DNA of 64,000 nt from Ptychodera flava (taxonomy: Eukaryota > Hemichordata > Enteropneusta > Ptychoderidae), in assembly GCF_041260155.1 (NCBI RefSeq), contig NC_091928.1, forward strand, positions 42,469,327-42,533,326, given 5' to 3'. Below the pieces are notes generated by a model, which searched no databases, was not told where the DNA came from, and saw only the letters and a list, made by a program, of their open reading frames with translations. Every line of letters starts with the position of its first letter. Positions within the stretch are counted from its first letter, which is position 1. Positions 10,709 to 22,609 of the stretch are shown piece after piece. Made by a program: the position numbers and the translations under genes.

Positions 10709-11364
10709 TAATGTGTCTTGGATTACTTTTATCTGTCATAGCGCATTTTCGGTTTCAGACTTTTAAAATTAAAAGACCAAGGGAGCCACCACAAGCCAAA
10801 AATTTCTAGCATCATAGAAAATGGTTTTATTTTCCACCTCAAACGAAAATTCTAGAGACACTTTTCACGATTGATATCAGCTTTTGATCTCGCAAATTTA
10901 GCAGCGTTGGTACTTCGGACGGGCAAACTCAATTTCAGGGGTTGTTCAGATTAGTTGTCACATGGATTCTTTCCAAGTACTGATAACAAAAAACAACTCA
11001 GAGTAATATCAAATACCTGGCCTTTCAGAAAATATATATCTTCAACTTAAGGAGTTAGAGAATCCATGGTTTGGAAGCCGGCTAATTCTTGTACTCTGTA
11101 TATAAGCTTAAATCAGGCTTTTGCTGTCACGAAAATCATCGCTTAGGAATTGTTTCCTTTCTACACATGTAAACAGTATACAAAAAACTTTACACAAAAC
11201 TTTACATTACATCTTTGTATTGGCCGACTATATCTAGATGTTCAGCTTTGTGGTATTTTTGCAGTAATATGTAGAGATTCAAGTTAAACACTAGAGTTTA
11301 GTAACAACTGTTGAAAACATCGTCACAGGTGAAATACAAAGAAAAAAATTGTCTTTCCATAGGA
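10709..11364. other. Intergenic, no feature recognised
   Basis: AT-rich sequence; nothing supportable was found. Confidence 0.5.
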
Positions 11365-11815
11365 AAAAAATTAAGTTGATGCCCGATTGTTTCGTAGTCA
11401 AATGTTTTCTCAACGGAGAGTAAGTCTGTTAAATTTTTTATTGGATTTAACTCTACCAACGTACGGTGTGGAAGATTTTCATCGAAAAGTTGACCCGATA
11501 GGTGGCTTATTGCGGGATAAGATGATTTTATGTCAGCTTAGTCAACAAAGAAAGTTTATTTCTTTGACTTTCCGGCGGAAGACAGTAAGATCCATCCGCT
11601 GAGGGTTGCTCTTGAGCACCCGCGGCAGTTTTGAGGTCGTCGGCCGAAGAGCGCCCGCACATGACTTGGTATTTGAATTTAATTTTAGTTTTATCCAAGG
11701 TGAAAGGTAAAGAAATTCGATGCTCACTCGTCACCTTACTATACACTTCCATCGCAGCATAAAATTGTTTTCTCACAAATCCTTCACTTCATTTGCTCAA
11801 GCAAAACAATAGTTA
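11365..11815 (+). repeat. Direct duplication, unit A
   Basis: Shares an ordered series of motifs with 12000-12425: GTTGATGCCNGATTGTTT, TTTTCATCG-AAAAGTTGACCCG, TAGGNGGCT, TGAGGGTNGCTCTT, CGGCAGTTT-GAGGTC, GCCGAAGAGCG and TTTCTCACAAATC. Neither unit carries a recognisable protein in any frame. Confidence 0.7.
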
Positions 11816-11999
11816 CTGTGAACAAATACCAAAAGGTTGAAATTGGAAAAATTACAAGAAAACCAAAAAACAATTTCTCCACATTTGGGTGACGTGGGCA
11901 AGCCGGGACATCAGCCTTTCAAGTTTTGAGAGCAGAACAGTGTAACGAAGTTCGTATCATTGTCGTAAGTGTTTGGTCTCGACTAATTTCGGGAAAATA

Positions 12000-12425
12000 T
12001 TGAGCTGATGCCAGATTGTTTTCATGGCAAAATGTTTGCTTACAACGATACATTCTTGTCAGTTTTTCATCGGATGAACATCTAACAAGGTGTTGAGATT
12101 TTTCATCGTAAAAAGTTGACCCGCTAGGCGGCTGTATTGGGGGAAAGTCCATTAATAGGAGGATTGCACGTAACGTTTGTCGCGCACGTCCGCAAAGCAA
12201 GTTTATTTATTTTAATTTCCGCGGAGAACATGGAACAATGCCTGAGGGTCGCTCTTCCGCTCCGGCGGCAGTTTGAGGTCCATTGCCGAAGAGCGTCCGC
12301 ACACGGCTACGTATTTGAGTCTGTCAGAAAAATAAAAGCACAATCTTTCAACTCTTCCCCATCTGTTCACTCTATATCTTGCTTTCTCACAAATCTTTTA
12401 CATCTTAAGCTCAAGTTTTAACTCA
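12000..12425 (+). repeat. Direct duplication, unit B
   Basis: Second unit of the 11365-11815 duplication, about 620 bp downstream in the same orientation and clearly diverged. The GC-rich stretch around 12240-12310 (GCTCTTCCGCTCCGGCGGCAG) is conserved between units and could be old promoter or exon sequence. Confidence 0.7.
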
Positions 12426-13189
12426 AACTTTCTTTGTTATAGCCCATATTTAGCCAAAATGGGCATTTCCATAGAGTAATTTTCCAGTTTCGATTGGATG
12501 TGTGACCTGACACAGTGAAAGTAATCACTTTGTATCAAAAGAAAGTCTTTGACATTCTAGACTATCGGTCCAGTGTCGTGACCGAAATTAGAACAAAATG
12601 TACCCTAACCGGGCTTGTCAATGCTCCACCGTTGTGGCAATTCCACATGACCTTTCTTGTGTTGATTCATCGTTTGGAAGAGATCATGCATTTCGTAATG
12701 TCGTTGGGGGATTGTAAGACTGCCAAAATAGCCGACATTGAGATATTCAACAGCTATTTGGCTGCTAAGATGGCTTAAAAACCATTATATTCGGGATAAT
12801 TAGTAACTAATCAGATTTGCGGTTGCTAAGTCAAGACGGAGAATTTAATAGCTTCTGCAGGAAATCATTTGAAACGGGAAACTCCAAGCAATGATGTACC
12901 ATGCCTGCAACTGTTCTTCTGTAGCGAACTTGTGAGTTAGATGACCCGAGTTGACACCACGTCAACCCAGTGTGGAGGCAATTGCTTTTTTGTGTTTTTT
13001 TTTTCTTTTTGCCTACTACCACAGGGATATTTAGCAGCCACTCGCCATTTCTTCTATAGTACTCGGCATACTCCGCGCAATTCAGCTACCAGGATTAATA
13101 GCCGCTATTAACCAATTTAAGCTAGAAATTAATTAGGAATGAGCATTAGTTTTATTCGTGCAAAAACTTTCCGTTTTCTCTTTTTTCAG
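12426..13189. other. Intergenic, no gene recognised
   Basis: An 87-codon open frame at 12515-12778 has no recognisable domain and is probably chance. No repeats with defined ends were seen. Confidence 0.4.
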
Positions 13190-13235
13190 GTATAACACTG
13201 CAATAATTGACACCTCCGCTACAAAAAAACCATAC
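13190..13235 (+). CDS. Possible 46-bp microexon
   Basis: Bounded by a strong acceptor (TCTCTTTTTTCAG, AG at 13188-13189) and a consensus donor GTAAGTG at 13236. Reading after the first base gives YNTAIIDTSATKKPY without stops. No neighbouring exon is recognisable, so it may be a real small exon of an unknown gene or a chance pairing of splice motifs. Confidence 0.3.
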
Positions 13236-13962
13236 GTAAGTGTTAACATCTATGTTATCATGTTTTTAGTTTCACATAAAGTACGGTTTGTATGGTTTTA
13301 CCAGGGTCCTTGGATCTTACATTTGTACTTACTTACTGAATGTCTTTGTTCTTTGCCCGACTCGTTATCTTTTTAAACACTCACAATATAAGCAGCATAA
13401 CAGGTGATCGATCACAACGTACCACTCAATGAGTATGATGCGGACAAGGATTAGTGCAAAAGTTTGTCTGTATATTACGTGTGACATTTGATATTGCTTT
13501 CTACGTTCCTACATTCTGTAAGATAGTAAATTTACTCAGCAACGTATGATAACAACTCGCCGTTCAAACAACGTACGTGTACGCCGATAAGTATCGTCCT
13601 TGGAAATAGTGAGAACATTCGCATGATCAAGATAATTCACAATTACATTTTATAGTACTGCTTGATTCTACTATGCGAGTCCTGGTGCTGTTTAACTCAA
13701 ACAAAAAGGGTAAAGCGCACACTTTATTTCTCTGTTCTACCCTTCATGTCATAAAGTGTGGTATTCTAAATATTACGAGTTACGAATTGTTTTCTTCATG
13801 GTCAGTTAGTAGATAGCTAATAGTTGGCTTAAACTATTAATAACGGCTTAAAAATGCTTATGACAGAAGTCATCTTTGGTTTACTGTTAGCTTCTTCAAG
13901 GTGGATAATAATAGCGAGCGCAGCGAGCAATCAAACTAATGTGTGTCCGTGAATGTATTTAA

Positions 13963-14262
13963 AATGGAATCTCTAAATTAAACACCTACGAGTCTGAAAA
14001 GAGTGCACTTCCGGTTGTTTACATGGAGGCGGTTTGTCAAGGATTGCGTGAAATTAAAAATGTCTTCTACCACAAATCGTACTCGACAATGTGTATTTCT
14101 GACAAAAGACTCTCTCTGTTCCAAAGAAAGTGAGAAATTTAATTCAAAATGATTATTTGCGATCACTTTTGAAAGCCGGATTCGGTTATCGCTGTGCGCC
14201 GCCATTTTGAAACAAGCCAACTCTCGGGAGAACGAACTGCCAACTCACGCGGGAATTAAAAG
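13963..14262 (-). repeat. Dispersed repeat with short open frame, copy 1
   Basis: The reverse complement aligns throughout with 52147-52470. It contains CGCGTGAGTTG, GCTTGTTTCAAAATGGCGGC and an open frame starting at that ATG (MAA.SD.R..LSKVI.N.HFE.NF.LSL.QR.SFV.NTHC). The two copies differ by about a quarter of the encoded residues with few silent changes, so the frame does not look maintained. Confidence 0.7.
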
Positions 14263-14279
14263 TGTGGCGGACAGCCACC

Positions 14280-15060
14280 AAAGGAATAACAAGTACTTGT
14301 TTTCGCATCAGACGTCCTCTGTCCTGGCCCTTTTGCAATAAAGGTACAGTGAAAGACGAGACGGCCAGAAATGCGGGTAGTTTGTATGTAAGCACGCACT
14401 ACATCCATACTGTCATAGAATTTACTACTATTGCTTTACCACTGGTTATTGAGTCAGCTGTCAACACTCAACTGAGCCAAAAGAAGACTAGCCGTCGACT
14501 TCACATCAATTGTAGCTGTCTTTGTAGCATAAGACCGATAGGGAAATTAAGCCAAAATTTCATGCAATTGGTGGGTCCGAAAGAAAGAGTCAAGAGAATA
14601 CAAAATAGTACAGGACAAAGTTATTACGACTACAAAGTTTTTGTTTTGCGAGACAACAATCTGATTAAAATCAGATGAAGAGTACGGCGACGTCTACATA
14701 CGCGTACGCGGTATTCTCTTGGAGAGGCGACAGCAAGAAAATACCGCGTACGCGTAAGTAGACGTCGCCGTACTCTACATCTGATCTGATTTTAATCAGA
14801 TTGACGATACAATAGCCGACCGATCGTCCGATCTCGACGATTTCGGCTAAAACGCCTAGCTTCTAAGAAAAAGCACATGCGAAAGTGAGGCATCAGGTAA
14901 CATCAAATGTACACCCTTTGAGTTGAAAGTGACGGGAGGCACATCTCTAGGGTTATATTAGATTGCTTTGGCACTAAGAGTGGGTGGTCCACTGACAAAC
15001 TAAGCCTGTGCACAACCGAACATTACTATAATTAGGTGCAGCCACGAACTTGAATCCTTA
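14280..15060 (+). repeat. Diverged duplication block, copy 1 (carries MITE)
   Basis: Ordered matches to 16400-17200 include ATGCGGGTA, a CACCACTGGT-like block, TAGCT-TCTTTGTAGC, AAATT-A, TTGT-TTGCGA-ACAA and a TCGACGA-TTTCGGC-like block. A palindromic MITE is inserted here and absent from the partner. Confidence 0.55.
14657..14803. mobile_element. Palindromic MITE with 9-bp target duplication, copy 1
   Basis: 147 bp. Ends are CAATCTGATTAAAATCAGAT and its complement; each end is itself an inverted repeat (ATCTGATT / AATCAGAT). The long arms contain GAGTACGGCGACGTCT. The flanking 9-mers, GCGAGACAA (14648-14656) and ACGATACAA (14804-14812), match at 7 of 9 positions. A second copy lies at 36936-37093. 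Confidence 0.85.
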
Positions 15061-16399
15061 AAAAACATATATTCCATTAATGGATGGGAAGAAGTTAATA
15101 AAGATGATAAATTATGAATTTCTCTCACTTTTCTTTCTCAAGACGAAACTGCATATTTGATAAAGTTAAAAGTCACATTGGACATCGCCTTTCTTTGATG
15201 CAGTATTCTGCGCACATGAAGTGAAAAAAATTACTTCTAAGGCTCATTTATAGGTTTTTCCGTCCAAAATTATCGTCATGTGATGGACAGACATGAAATA
15301 GAAGGCATTTACACTGCCAGTCAACGGCAATAAAGTGAATGATACCTTCTTTGGCGTCGGGTGTTATTTCCTATTGAACTCAGCTTCCCTCCCTACTAAC
15401 CCTGATGGCCGGTTTTCATGTTGTAAAAACAACTTTCCATTCACCAGCCATTTTTCAGCCAGCTTCATGCCGAGAGAGAACCAATATTTTGAGGATGACT
15501 TTTTTTGAGCAGACTCAACAGTAGCCAATGCCATTTTCAACTCAGCATATCATATCACTAGTTTTCCCCATACCCTAAATTCATCTTCCCAAGCATTCAC
15601 GCTGGACACTCCCTTAATGTAATCCTTTATAACATAGTGGTATAATTGATGGAAGGCGGCCAGCGCATTCACACAGAAAATCTTTCATACCAAGTAATCT
15701 CGTCAATTACAACGTAGTCTAAATATTTCAACCCCTTTTGCAATGATAGATACACTGACACCCACTTCGTTTGCTATTTGCTGCTTTCTGCCACCTGAAG
15801 CTGGACTCACCTAAAATCTGCACGCTGTCTCAAAACCGCTGTAGGTCGATCAGAATAGCAGTGTTGTCACGCATCGGTCGAAAAAACCCGTCCGACTACG
15901 CTTACTTCGGTCAAACATCAAGCCTTTTATCACTCCCGTATGCAAAAGCCATGTGTCATCTAAATGATGACGTCATATCAATCCTGAGTTCTATTGGCTT
16001 AAAGTGAAAGGAGGCTTGTCCTTAGGACTACATTACTTTAGACGGAATGGAAAAGTACTGAGACATTAACCTTGAAACTAGGAGTGGGCGGCCCACTTAA
16101 CTGAACTAAGCAAGCAGGCAGTCGAAAATTAATAACCGCAACGCTATCGACACATTTTTACTGGTTTACTTCAAAGATTAACGTAGTGGAGGGTTTATTG
16201 ATATGCAAATATGCATAATTTACAGAATCGGTAAACTAGAAAAATATTGGAATCTGAATGTGTCTCCTTGAGGCACATTTTACTTTGATTTGTACAAATT
16301 ATGAATATCTGCACCTCCCGAGCACAGATAGATAGTGGATCCTTTTACATGACAATATGTCAATATGACAATATGAGTCCACAAACACTATGTTTGTCT
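15061..16399. other. Intergenic, no gene recognised
   Basis: Chance open frames only. Parts resemble the flanks of the 14.3/16.5 kb duplication (for example the GTGGGCGGCCCACT/GTGGGTGGTCCACT palindromic motif at about 16084 and 14980), so the duplication may be wider than annotated. Confidence 0.4.
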
Positions 16400-17200
16400 T
16401 TTGTTGAGGAGTGACACTTCATGAAGGCCGAAGCAAAGACTAGCGGTTCAGCCATGCGGGTACATTGAATGTAAACACTACATTTTAATACTATCAAAGG
16501 ATTTATTATTTCACCACTGGTCACAGGGTTCCTAACCAATGCGCAACCTAGCCTGGAGAGTACTGTATGACGATTTCACATTTATTCTAGCTATCTTTGT
16601 AGCGTTAAACCGGTGTGGGGAAATCCAGTCAAAAATTGATGAGAATGCTTCCAAAAATAAATATAAAAAATAAGAGAACATAGGGCCTAACACATGGTAA
16701 AAGTAATTTCCCTTTGAAAGTTGTTGTATTGCGACACAATTGTCGACCAAGTGTCAGACCTCAACGACTTTGGCCCAAAATATAGCTTTCTGGTAAAGGT
16801 ATTTGAAAAAGAAAAGCATAGGTATTACCTAGCCATTCAGGCAATGCTTTTCTTTTTCATACACCTTTATCAATCGCCACAGAGCTGAGCCATCTTATCA
16901 ATCAGGCGACAAGCCGCTTTCATAAATATGTATAGTTCGCCGGATTTTCTCTATAAAAGTGAAGGTCGGATGTGTTGTCGTTTATTGTATCTACACAGGA
17001 CAACTTTCCCATTGCGACACCTTATGTCACGTGTTGGCTTTACTCTACTGAGACAGCTAGAATGGATGAGATGTTGCCACCAAATCCACTCTGGGCCGAG
17101 TCTAGCAGTGGTTGCATACCCGGCGACAAGTTGTGAAAAGATAAATTCTGTGATAGTATGATTACAATACAACTACTTGAGTTACAGACAAACTACCCAC
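16400..17200 (+). repeat. Diverged duplication block, copy 2 (MITE-free)
   Basis: Partner of 14280-15060. At about 16734-16742 it reads GCGACACAA with no insertion, the single-copy target corresponding to the 9-bp duplication around the MITE at 14657. It carries its own small hairpin insertion at 16794-16869. Confidence 0.55.
16794..16869. repeat. 76-bp imperfect hairpin
   Basis: TAAAGGTATTTGAAAAAGAA pairs with the complement of TTCTTTTTCATACACCTTTA; both arms continue into AAGCAT. It is probably a tiny MITE; flanking duplications are not clear. Confidence 0.6.
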
Positions 17201-17458
17201 ATGGCGTAATATCTTGTCTTTCACTGGGCCTTCATGAAATTCCACGCCTAAAATATAAAATATCTAGAACATAAACGTAGCTGTTTGTGGACTCTGTAAT
17301 TCCTTTGATTGCAATGCAAAGGAATCGGCAATTTGTGTCTGCTCATGAGGTACAGATATTCACTCCAGTTGGTTCTGTCTAGCCATTCATAGTAGAGTGT
17401 CCCTACTGTCAATGGTCTAGCTTATCTCAAAACAATGTCATACCAGTTGTACGAATCA

Positions 17459-17735
17459 ATGTAGAATGAGCCTCAAAGAGACATTCAGACTGCCAAATTT
17501 TTATCATACTTTCAAAGTCTACCATTTCTTAGCATCATTTTGAGTTTGTGGATTAATTAAAGTTTTAACTGTTTGGTTTTTACGAAAACCGAAATTCATT
17601 TTTCTCCTGTGAGTTAGGACAGAAGTGGCGGCCATATTGGGTGTGAAGTATCGATACACACACTGTCAGGCAATTTGTTTCTCTGATACCCAATTTTGCA
17701 CTGTTATCCCTAATGATTTGTTCTTGATATAAACC
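17459..17735. mobile_element. Degraded copy of the GGTAGAACGCGC MITE
   Basis: Follows the 7522-7858 element in order: GTAGAATGAGCCTC, ATTCAGACT, GAGTTTGTGGA, GTTTGGTTTTTACGAAA, TTTTTCTCC, GCGGCCAT and GGCAATTTGTTTCTCTGATACC. The right terminus is lost. Confidence 0.5.
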
Positions 17736-18817
17736 TTCCGACAACAGGTTGAGACTGCCCACTTAACCTAACATAGCGAGCGCACAGCCGAACATCAATG
17801 GCCTCCACGCCAAGAGACCTGGTCAGATTTAGACCAGGGGTCATTGAAATGCAAATATGCAAAATCTCCCGGTGTCAGTCTTAGCTTCTCCCCTTTCCCA
17901 TAGACCCTACAGAAAATCCTAAGGTCTACGCCCATAGCTTAAAATTCAAATATACAAAATGTAAGCAGTAGCAGTACCTTCTTATCTTCAAACCCTTCAA
18001 TAAGGTCTTCGATTAGCTTGATCATAAGCTATAGCCGATAGTCTATGGTCTCGGGCAGAGCAAAAACAGTGTTTACAACCATTGCAGTTAAAAACACATC
18101 CAAGCTCAAAGTAAATGCAACTCTGGTATTCCTGAAACTGTCCGCAGTTTTTGCTAACTTAACATTTGTCAGGAATCACACTTCATGGAAAATATTTTTG
18201 TTCACTGTATTCTGCATTCGATATTGCCTGACCCTTGCCTCGTCTGGGCGGTTATTTGTCTCAGAAGATCAAAATAGTCTTGATAAAGTGCGATTCAAAG
18301 ATATAGCGCTAAACCAGGGACACGGAAAATAACAAACCATGTGCTAGTTACCAAATAATTTGTCTCGATTATTTTGAGCGCTTTTTAGCTGATTAGAGTA
18401 TTTAAGGATAAGTCTCGTATGCACCATCGCGACAATAACATTTCATTTCAACCTGAAGAAAGCAGCCAGTGACAAAATGGTTGTAAGCTGTCCAATCTCA
18501 AGGCATTTTATTGCTCATAGTGACCTGTTTTGTGGTATTTTTGTGACGACCAAACCAGTTTATTTACGTACTTAAGTGGATAGTAAGCCAGTCCATTTTC
18601 TGTCAACTGTTCATGTACCAGTCGGAGGGCAATGCCGCGCCTGTGACTGTGTATCAGTATTGGATGAGATTTTGGAACTATGTATATGCTCCTGTTTTTT
18701 GTCTCCAAGTATAAAGTTGGGGGTGCAAGGGCTTCACACAAATTACTTTCAAAACAATATACTGCTGCACACATTTTTATTTTATGTTTTTCAGAGTACC
18801 TTGTTCTATAGCAAGGA
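17736..18817. other. Intergenic, no gene recognised
   Basis: Open frames of 85-95 codons on either strand show no domain. Nothing else was supported. Confidence 0.4.
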
Positions 18818-19037
18818 ACACGATTGGAACTAGTTTGGGATAATTGGATGGTGTAGTAATGCCGATTTAATCTACAAATGTAATCTCATCTGCTTTTTCT
18901 GCTTTTCTTTTTACATTACACACTTGTTTTTATGAGTAATTTGTAATATTGCAACATTCAGCTATACAGAACCTAACACTTTTGAGAAATTTGAAAAATA
19001 TGAAAATCCAATTATCCTAAATTAGTTCCACTCGTGC
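18818..19037. mobile_element. Palindromic-ended MITE (GATTGGAACTAATTTGG family), copy 2
   Basis: Left end ACACGATTGGAACTAGTTTG, right end AAATTAGTTCCACTCGTGC. Interior motifs match 6992-7208 in reverse orientation. It is about the same length as copy 1. Confidence 0.7.
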
Positions 19038-19244
19038 GAAGGACAGATAAAAACAGAATGAGCTTTATTATGTGTGACTTGTAATCGAGAAAACGAAACA
19101 GGAAAGTTAACAGGGTTTTTATATACAGTGCTTTGAAAAAACAATATACTGCAGGCATTTCTGTTTTAAATTCTATAGAGTAACTGTTACTGACAAAGGA
19201 ATGCTTTGGGACGACATAGCAACCTCAGACAATGACAAAAGACA

Positions 19245-19690
19245 GCGACATCATAATCCGTGGCACAATTCGGCCAACCAATAAACCAATTTGCATTTTC
19301 AAAAAAGAAAATCGAAATGGAGCTAATTTTCAATTTTCAAATGGTTTTATCATCTTGATTATTAACTTTTAGGCCTATTTCTAAATTTAAAATATTTGGG
19401 CTGAGATTGAAAAATAGGAAACAGGTGTATACTGGTGTGAGGATGGCACTTTACGGCCATTCAAATTTCCCTCTTACAAACTCTATTTCCCACAGTTCGT
19501 ATTTCCCTTTTTTTTCAATTTCCAATACACCAAATGTCCGATTTTCCAATTTCGTTTGGGGCGTGGCTCAGTATATTTTCATACTATGGCGGAAATATCT
19601 GTATCGAATTGGAATTAAGGTTCAACATTTATCTCAGTGTGACCAAATGTACTGGGGCGGGGCTTGGTTACGATAATTGGCATAAGATAC
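19245..19690 (+). repeat. Left arm of a ~2.1-kb inverted-repeat composite
   Basis: Pairs with the complement of 20985-21395. Shared motifs are CGTGGCACA, CCAATAAACCAATTTGCA, AATCGAAATGGAGCTAATTT, ATTATTAACTTTTAGGCCTA, GAAACAGGTGTATACT, GGCACTTT-CGGCCATT and a GGCGTGGC-like end. Confidence 0.75.
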
Positions 19691-19928
19691 TTTTAAAAAT
19701 TAGCGGGAATGAGGGACTGGTCAGTTTCTTCGGCCTTGGAGGCTGGTGGATTCATGGGGGTCACCCTGTTTTTCACTTTGGTGATGGTGTCACCTATTTT
19801 GAAATGCCCAATTAAGTTTCGACACGGGCTCATACTTGCCTAAAATGCATCAAATGCATCGTGCTAGCCATGAATTTCATCATTCAGTTTCATTTTTCGG
19901 CGCGCCCTTCGGGCGCGTAACTTTACTA

Positions 19929-20048
19929 ATATGAGGTTATTACGAAAATACCGCAAAGGATGCACGAGGACATTGGCGCAGCGTATCGCTCGACGCGAAG
20001 CGGAGGGCGATGCATCGTTTGCGGTATTTTCGTGATAACCTTATTATT
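19929..20048. mobile_element. MITE with GGTTATNACGAAAATACCGC inverted repeats
   Basis: GAGGTTATTACGAAAATACC on the left pairs with the complement of GGTATTTTCGTGATAACCTT on the right. GCAAAGGATGCA and TGCATCGTTTGC extend the arms. It lies in the loop of the 19.2-21.4 kb composite. Target duplications are unclear. Confidence 0.65.
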
Positions 20049-20085
20049 ATACATCTTACATTCTTCACCGGGACATCAAATTGTC

Positions 20086-20221
20086 TAGCTGTGGAAACGC
20101 AGCTATCTGTTGGCGGGTAGGGTGCGTGGCTATGCAGGTCATCAAAAGGTCAACCCCGCCTTTTGATGACCCGCATAGCGGCCACGCTACCCCGCCAACA
20201 ATAGCTGCGTTTCCACAGCTA
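20086..20221. mobile_element. Palindromic MITE with perfect 9-bp target duplication
   Basis: 136 bp, almost fully palindromic. Ends are TAGCTGTGGAAACGCAGC and GCTGCGTTTCCACAGCTA. Flanked by CAAATTGTC at 20077-20085 and 20222-20230. Non-coding. A 9-bp duplication fits MuDR-like or Merlin-like transposases better than hAT (8 bp). Confidence 0.85.
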
Positions 20222-20476
20222 CAAATTGTCAGAGTAGTGACCGTTTTAGTGCAATGTCAACATTTTTTCTTCCGATTTATAGTGCAAATGTAGAACGCTA
20301 TCTCAGACGGCTTCTGCAAACTCTGGAGTGTGTGTACTACACACGTACGTACAGAGCGCGCGAGGCTGAACAAACTGACCAGTCCCTAACATCGTCTCAC
20401 ATACTGGAAGACAAGATAAAAAACTGTTCTTTGGTTGGTAGAGTGCGCGTGCACTTCAGGCAATGAATTTAAGTTG

Positions 20477-20880
20477 GTGCGTTCAGCGCAAGAAATTCAA
20501 GAAATGGTTGATAAAGGAAGAAGTCACCGCGAAATAGGTGTTCATCTCCAAAATGTTTTGCCCAGGGCAAGTGGTATCTCTGAACGAACTGTTAGACGAT
20601 GATGTCTCAAACATGATATCAAACGCCTTCAAGGTCAAGATTTGGATCGGGTTGTAACGGGTGCAATTTATAAAGTGAGCCGGCATACGGATTAAAACTA
20701 TGATGGGGTACTTTATAGATCATTATGAGGAGAACGTCATTGCGTACAAAGATTGACAGCTGAATAAATTGATCAGATAAAATTAAATGTGGATGCCGCA
20801 CTCTGATTGGGCTGATGGCTGTCACAATTTTACACAATGTTCCAGTTTGCGACATTGACGGGAAGCGCGCAAAACTTCAG
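20477..20880 (+). pseudogene. Decayed integrase-like transposase fragment
   Basis: Conceptual reading in one frame gives VRSAQEIQEMVDKGRSHREI and GISERTVRR (helix-turn-helix-like), then DLDRVVTGAIYKV, NYDGVLYRSL, GERHCVQRLTAE and IDQIKLNVDAAL, interrupted by five or more stops. Three of the stops are TGA at positions where an Arg codon (CGA) would fit, as expected of CpG decay. The order of an HTH, a short linker and a grow-and-turn segment before a catalytic core resembles animal proteins with an rve-type integrase core. The catalytic core itself is not recognisable. It lies in the loop of the 19.2-21.4 kb inverted repeat and may be the old transposase of that element. Confidence 0.45.
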
Positions 20881-20984
20881 CAGGTCAGGTCAAACTGATT
20901 ATATCGGACTTTCCTTTCCGGCGGCCGCAACACTATTGTTCTTTGTATGTTCGTTACTCGATCCATTGAACGAGTTACCCGCGC

Positions 20985-21395
20985 AAATAACTGTCACAAT
21001 ATTGATGCATTCCTAGGCCAAGATCAGTTGCCACGCCCAAAATAAATAGAAGAATAAGATATTTGGTGAATTGAAAATTGGAAAAACGGAAATACGTATT
21101 GTGGGAAATAGCGTTTGTTACAGGAAAATTTAAATGGCCGCAAAGTGCCATCCTCGCGGCAGTATACACCTGTTTCCTATATATCAATCTCAGACCAAAG
21201 ATTTTAAATTTAAAAATAGGCCTAAAAGTTAATAATCAAGCTGGTGAAACCATTTGAAAAATAGGCCTAAAAGTTAATAATCAAGATGGTGAAACCATTT
21301 GAAAATTGAAAATTAGCTCCATTTCGATTTTTTTTGAAGGTGCAAATTGGTTTATGGATGGCCGAAATGTGCCACGGATTCATCATCAATTACGA
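20985..21395 (-). repeat. Right arm of the ~2.1-kb inverted-repeat composite
   Basis: Complement of 19245-19690. It contains an extra tandem duplication (about 21215-21300) of a 55-bp segment with AGGCCTAAAAGTTAATAATC. Confidence 0.75.
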
Positions 21396-22609
21396 CAGTA
21401 TTATGTTCTATGACAACGACTTTGTTATACTTATGTACATACCACAAATTACTTTCACTCTTTCCTCGGGATGTATTAGTCGTGAAAAGGTTATTTTGAT
21501 GTTTTGCACATTGCCTCAGAACACTGTCCTTCGAGCTCTGTAGAATCATGGGTCGTCATAGGCACTACAACTCAGATAGGGTAAAGTTATGGCATCCTCG
21601 TCAATTTTCTGTCATAAAGAAAACTAATGACGATGCGGTTGTGTTTCAGCATTCTGGTCGCAAGAAGCACCGCACATTCAAGCATGGCTTTGATAAAAAT
21701 TTTAGAAATAGCTTGCTTTTGTGTTTCTTTGCTCCACTGTCAACGAGTTAAATGGCTGTTTTAAATTGTTCATGTTGACATTATTGCCAAACGTTCGCTA
21801 ATTTTTGGCAAAAGAACATGCGAATATTTGAAGACATGTTATTATTACTGCTTACCATATCCCTTCGGCGAATAGCTAACGAGAGGATGTCAGGATACAG
21901 AAACAAATAGTGGGTCGAAGTCATCAAAACACAGTATATTTCTTACTCAGTCTTTCTTATCCATATTCTTATACCTGCTGTGCTGGTGTTATGCGGAAGA
22001 AATCAAATGGAGAATATAACGGAGGAATTTCACTCATCTGGTAGAGTTATTTCGCTTGCCTAAGACTGACAGGTACCTAGTACATAGAATCGTGCTGACG
22101 TCCGAGTAGATCGACACTAACACTGGAAATTTATGGCGTAAACTGAAAATGTGAGAATTTAATGAAATGAGCCAGCTCGAGCATTTACATTTTAACTATG
22201 CTAGCTACTGTCTTGTTTTGCGTGGTCGTCAGGTCGTCAGGAGAATTCTTCCATTGTCGATTTCCCCTCCTCGTCCCCGAATCCGCTTTATGATTATTCT
22301 CTCCTTTCCAACGATATCATAGCACTTGTGTTCGTAAAGACACCCCCTATATACAATCTTACAGTGACTATTTGTATACAATTGAAATGTAAATCGTCAA
22401 AGCATCCTCTGTACATCTGTACATATCAAATGGCAAGAAATGATTAGTTATTGGCTGCTTCCTTTTTGCTCATTTGCATAAATAACTTATTTTAGAAAAA
22501 ATATACATTGAGAACAACTGCGCACTATTTGATGATTGTGATTTGCTACAAATGTTTATAGCACAAAGATGTACCAGCTGTAAAGCTATTAAGCGGGTAC
22601 ATGAAAGAT
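21396..22609. other. Intergenic, no gene recognised
   Basis: Short chance open frames only. Confidence 0.4.
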
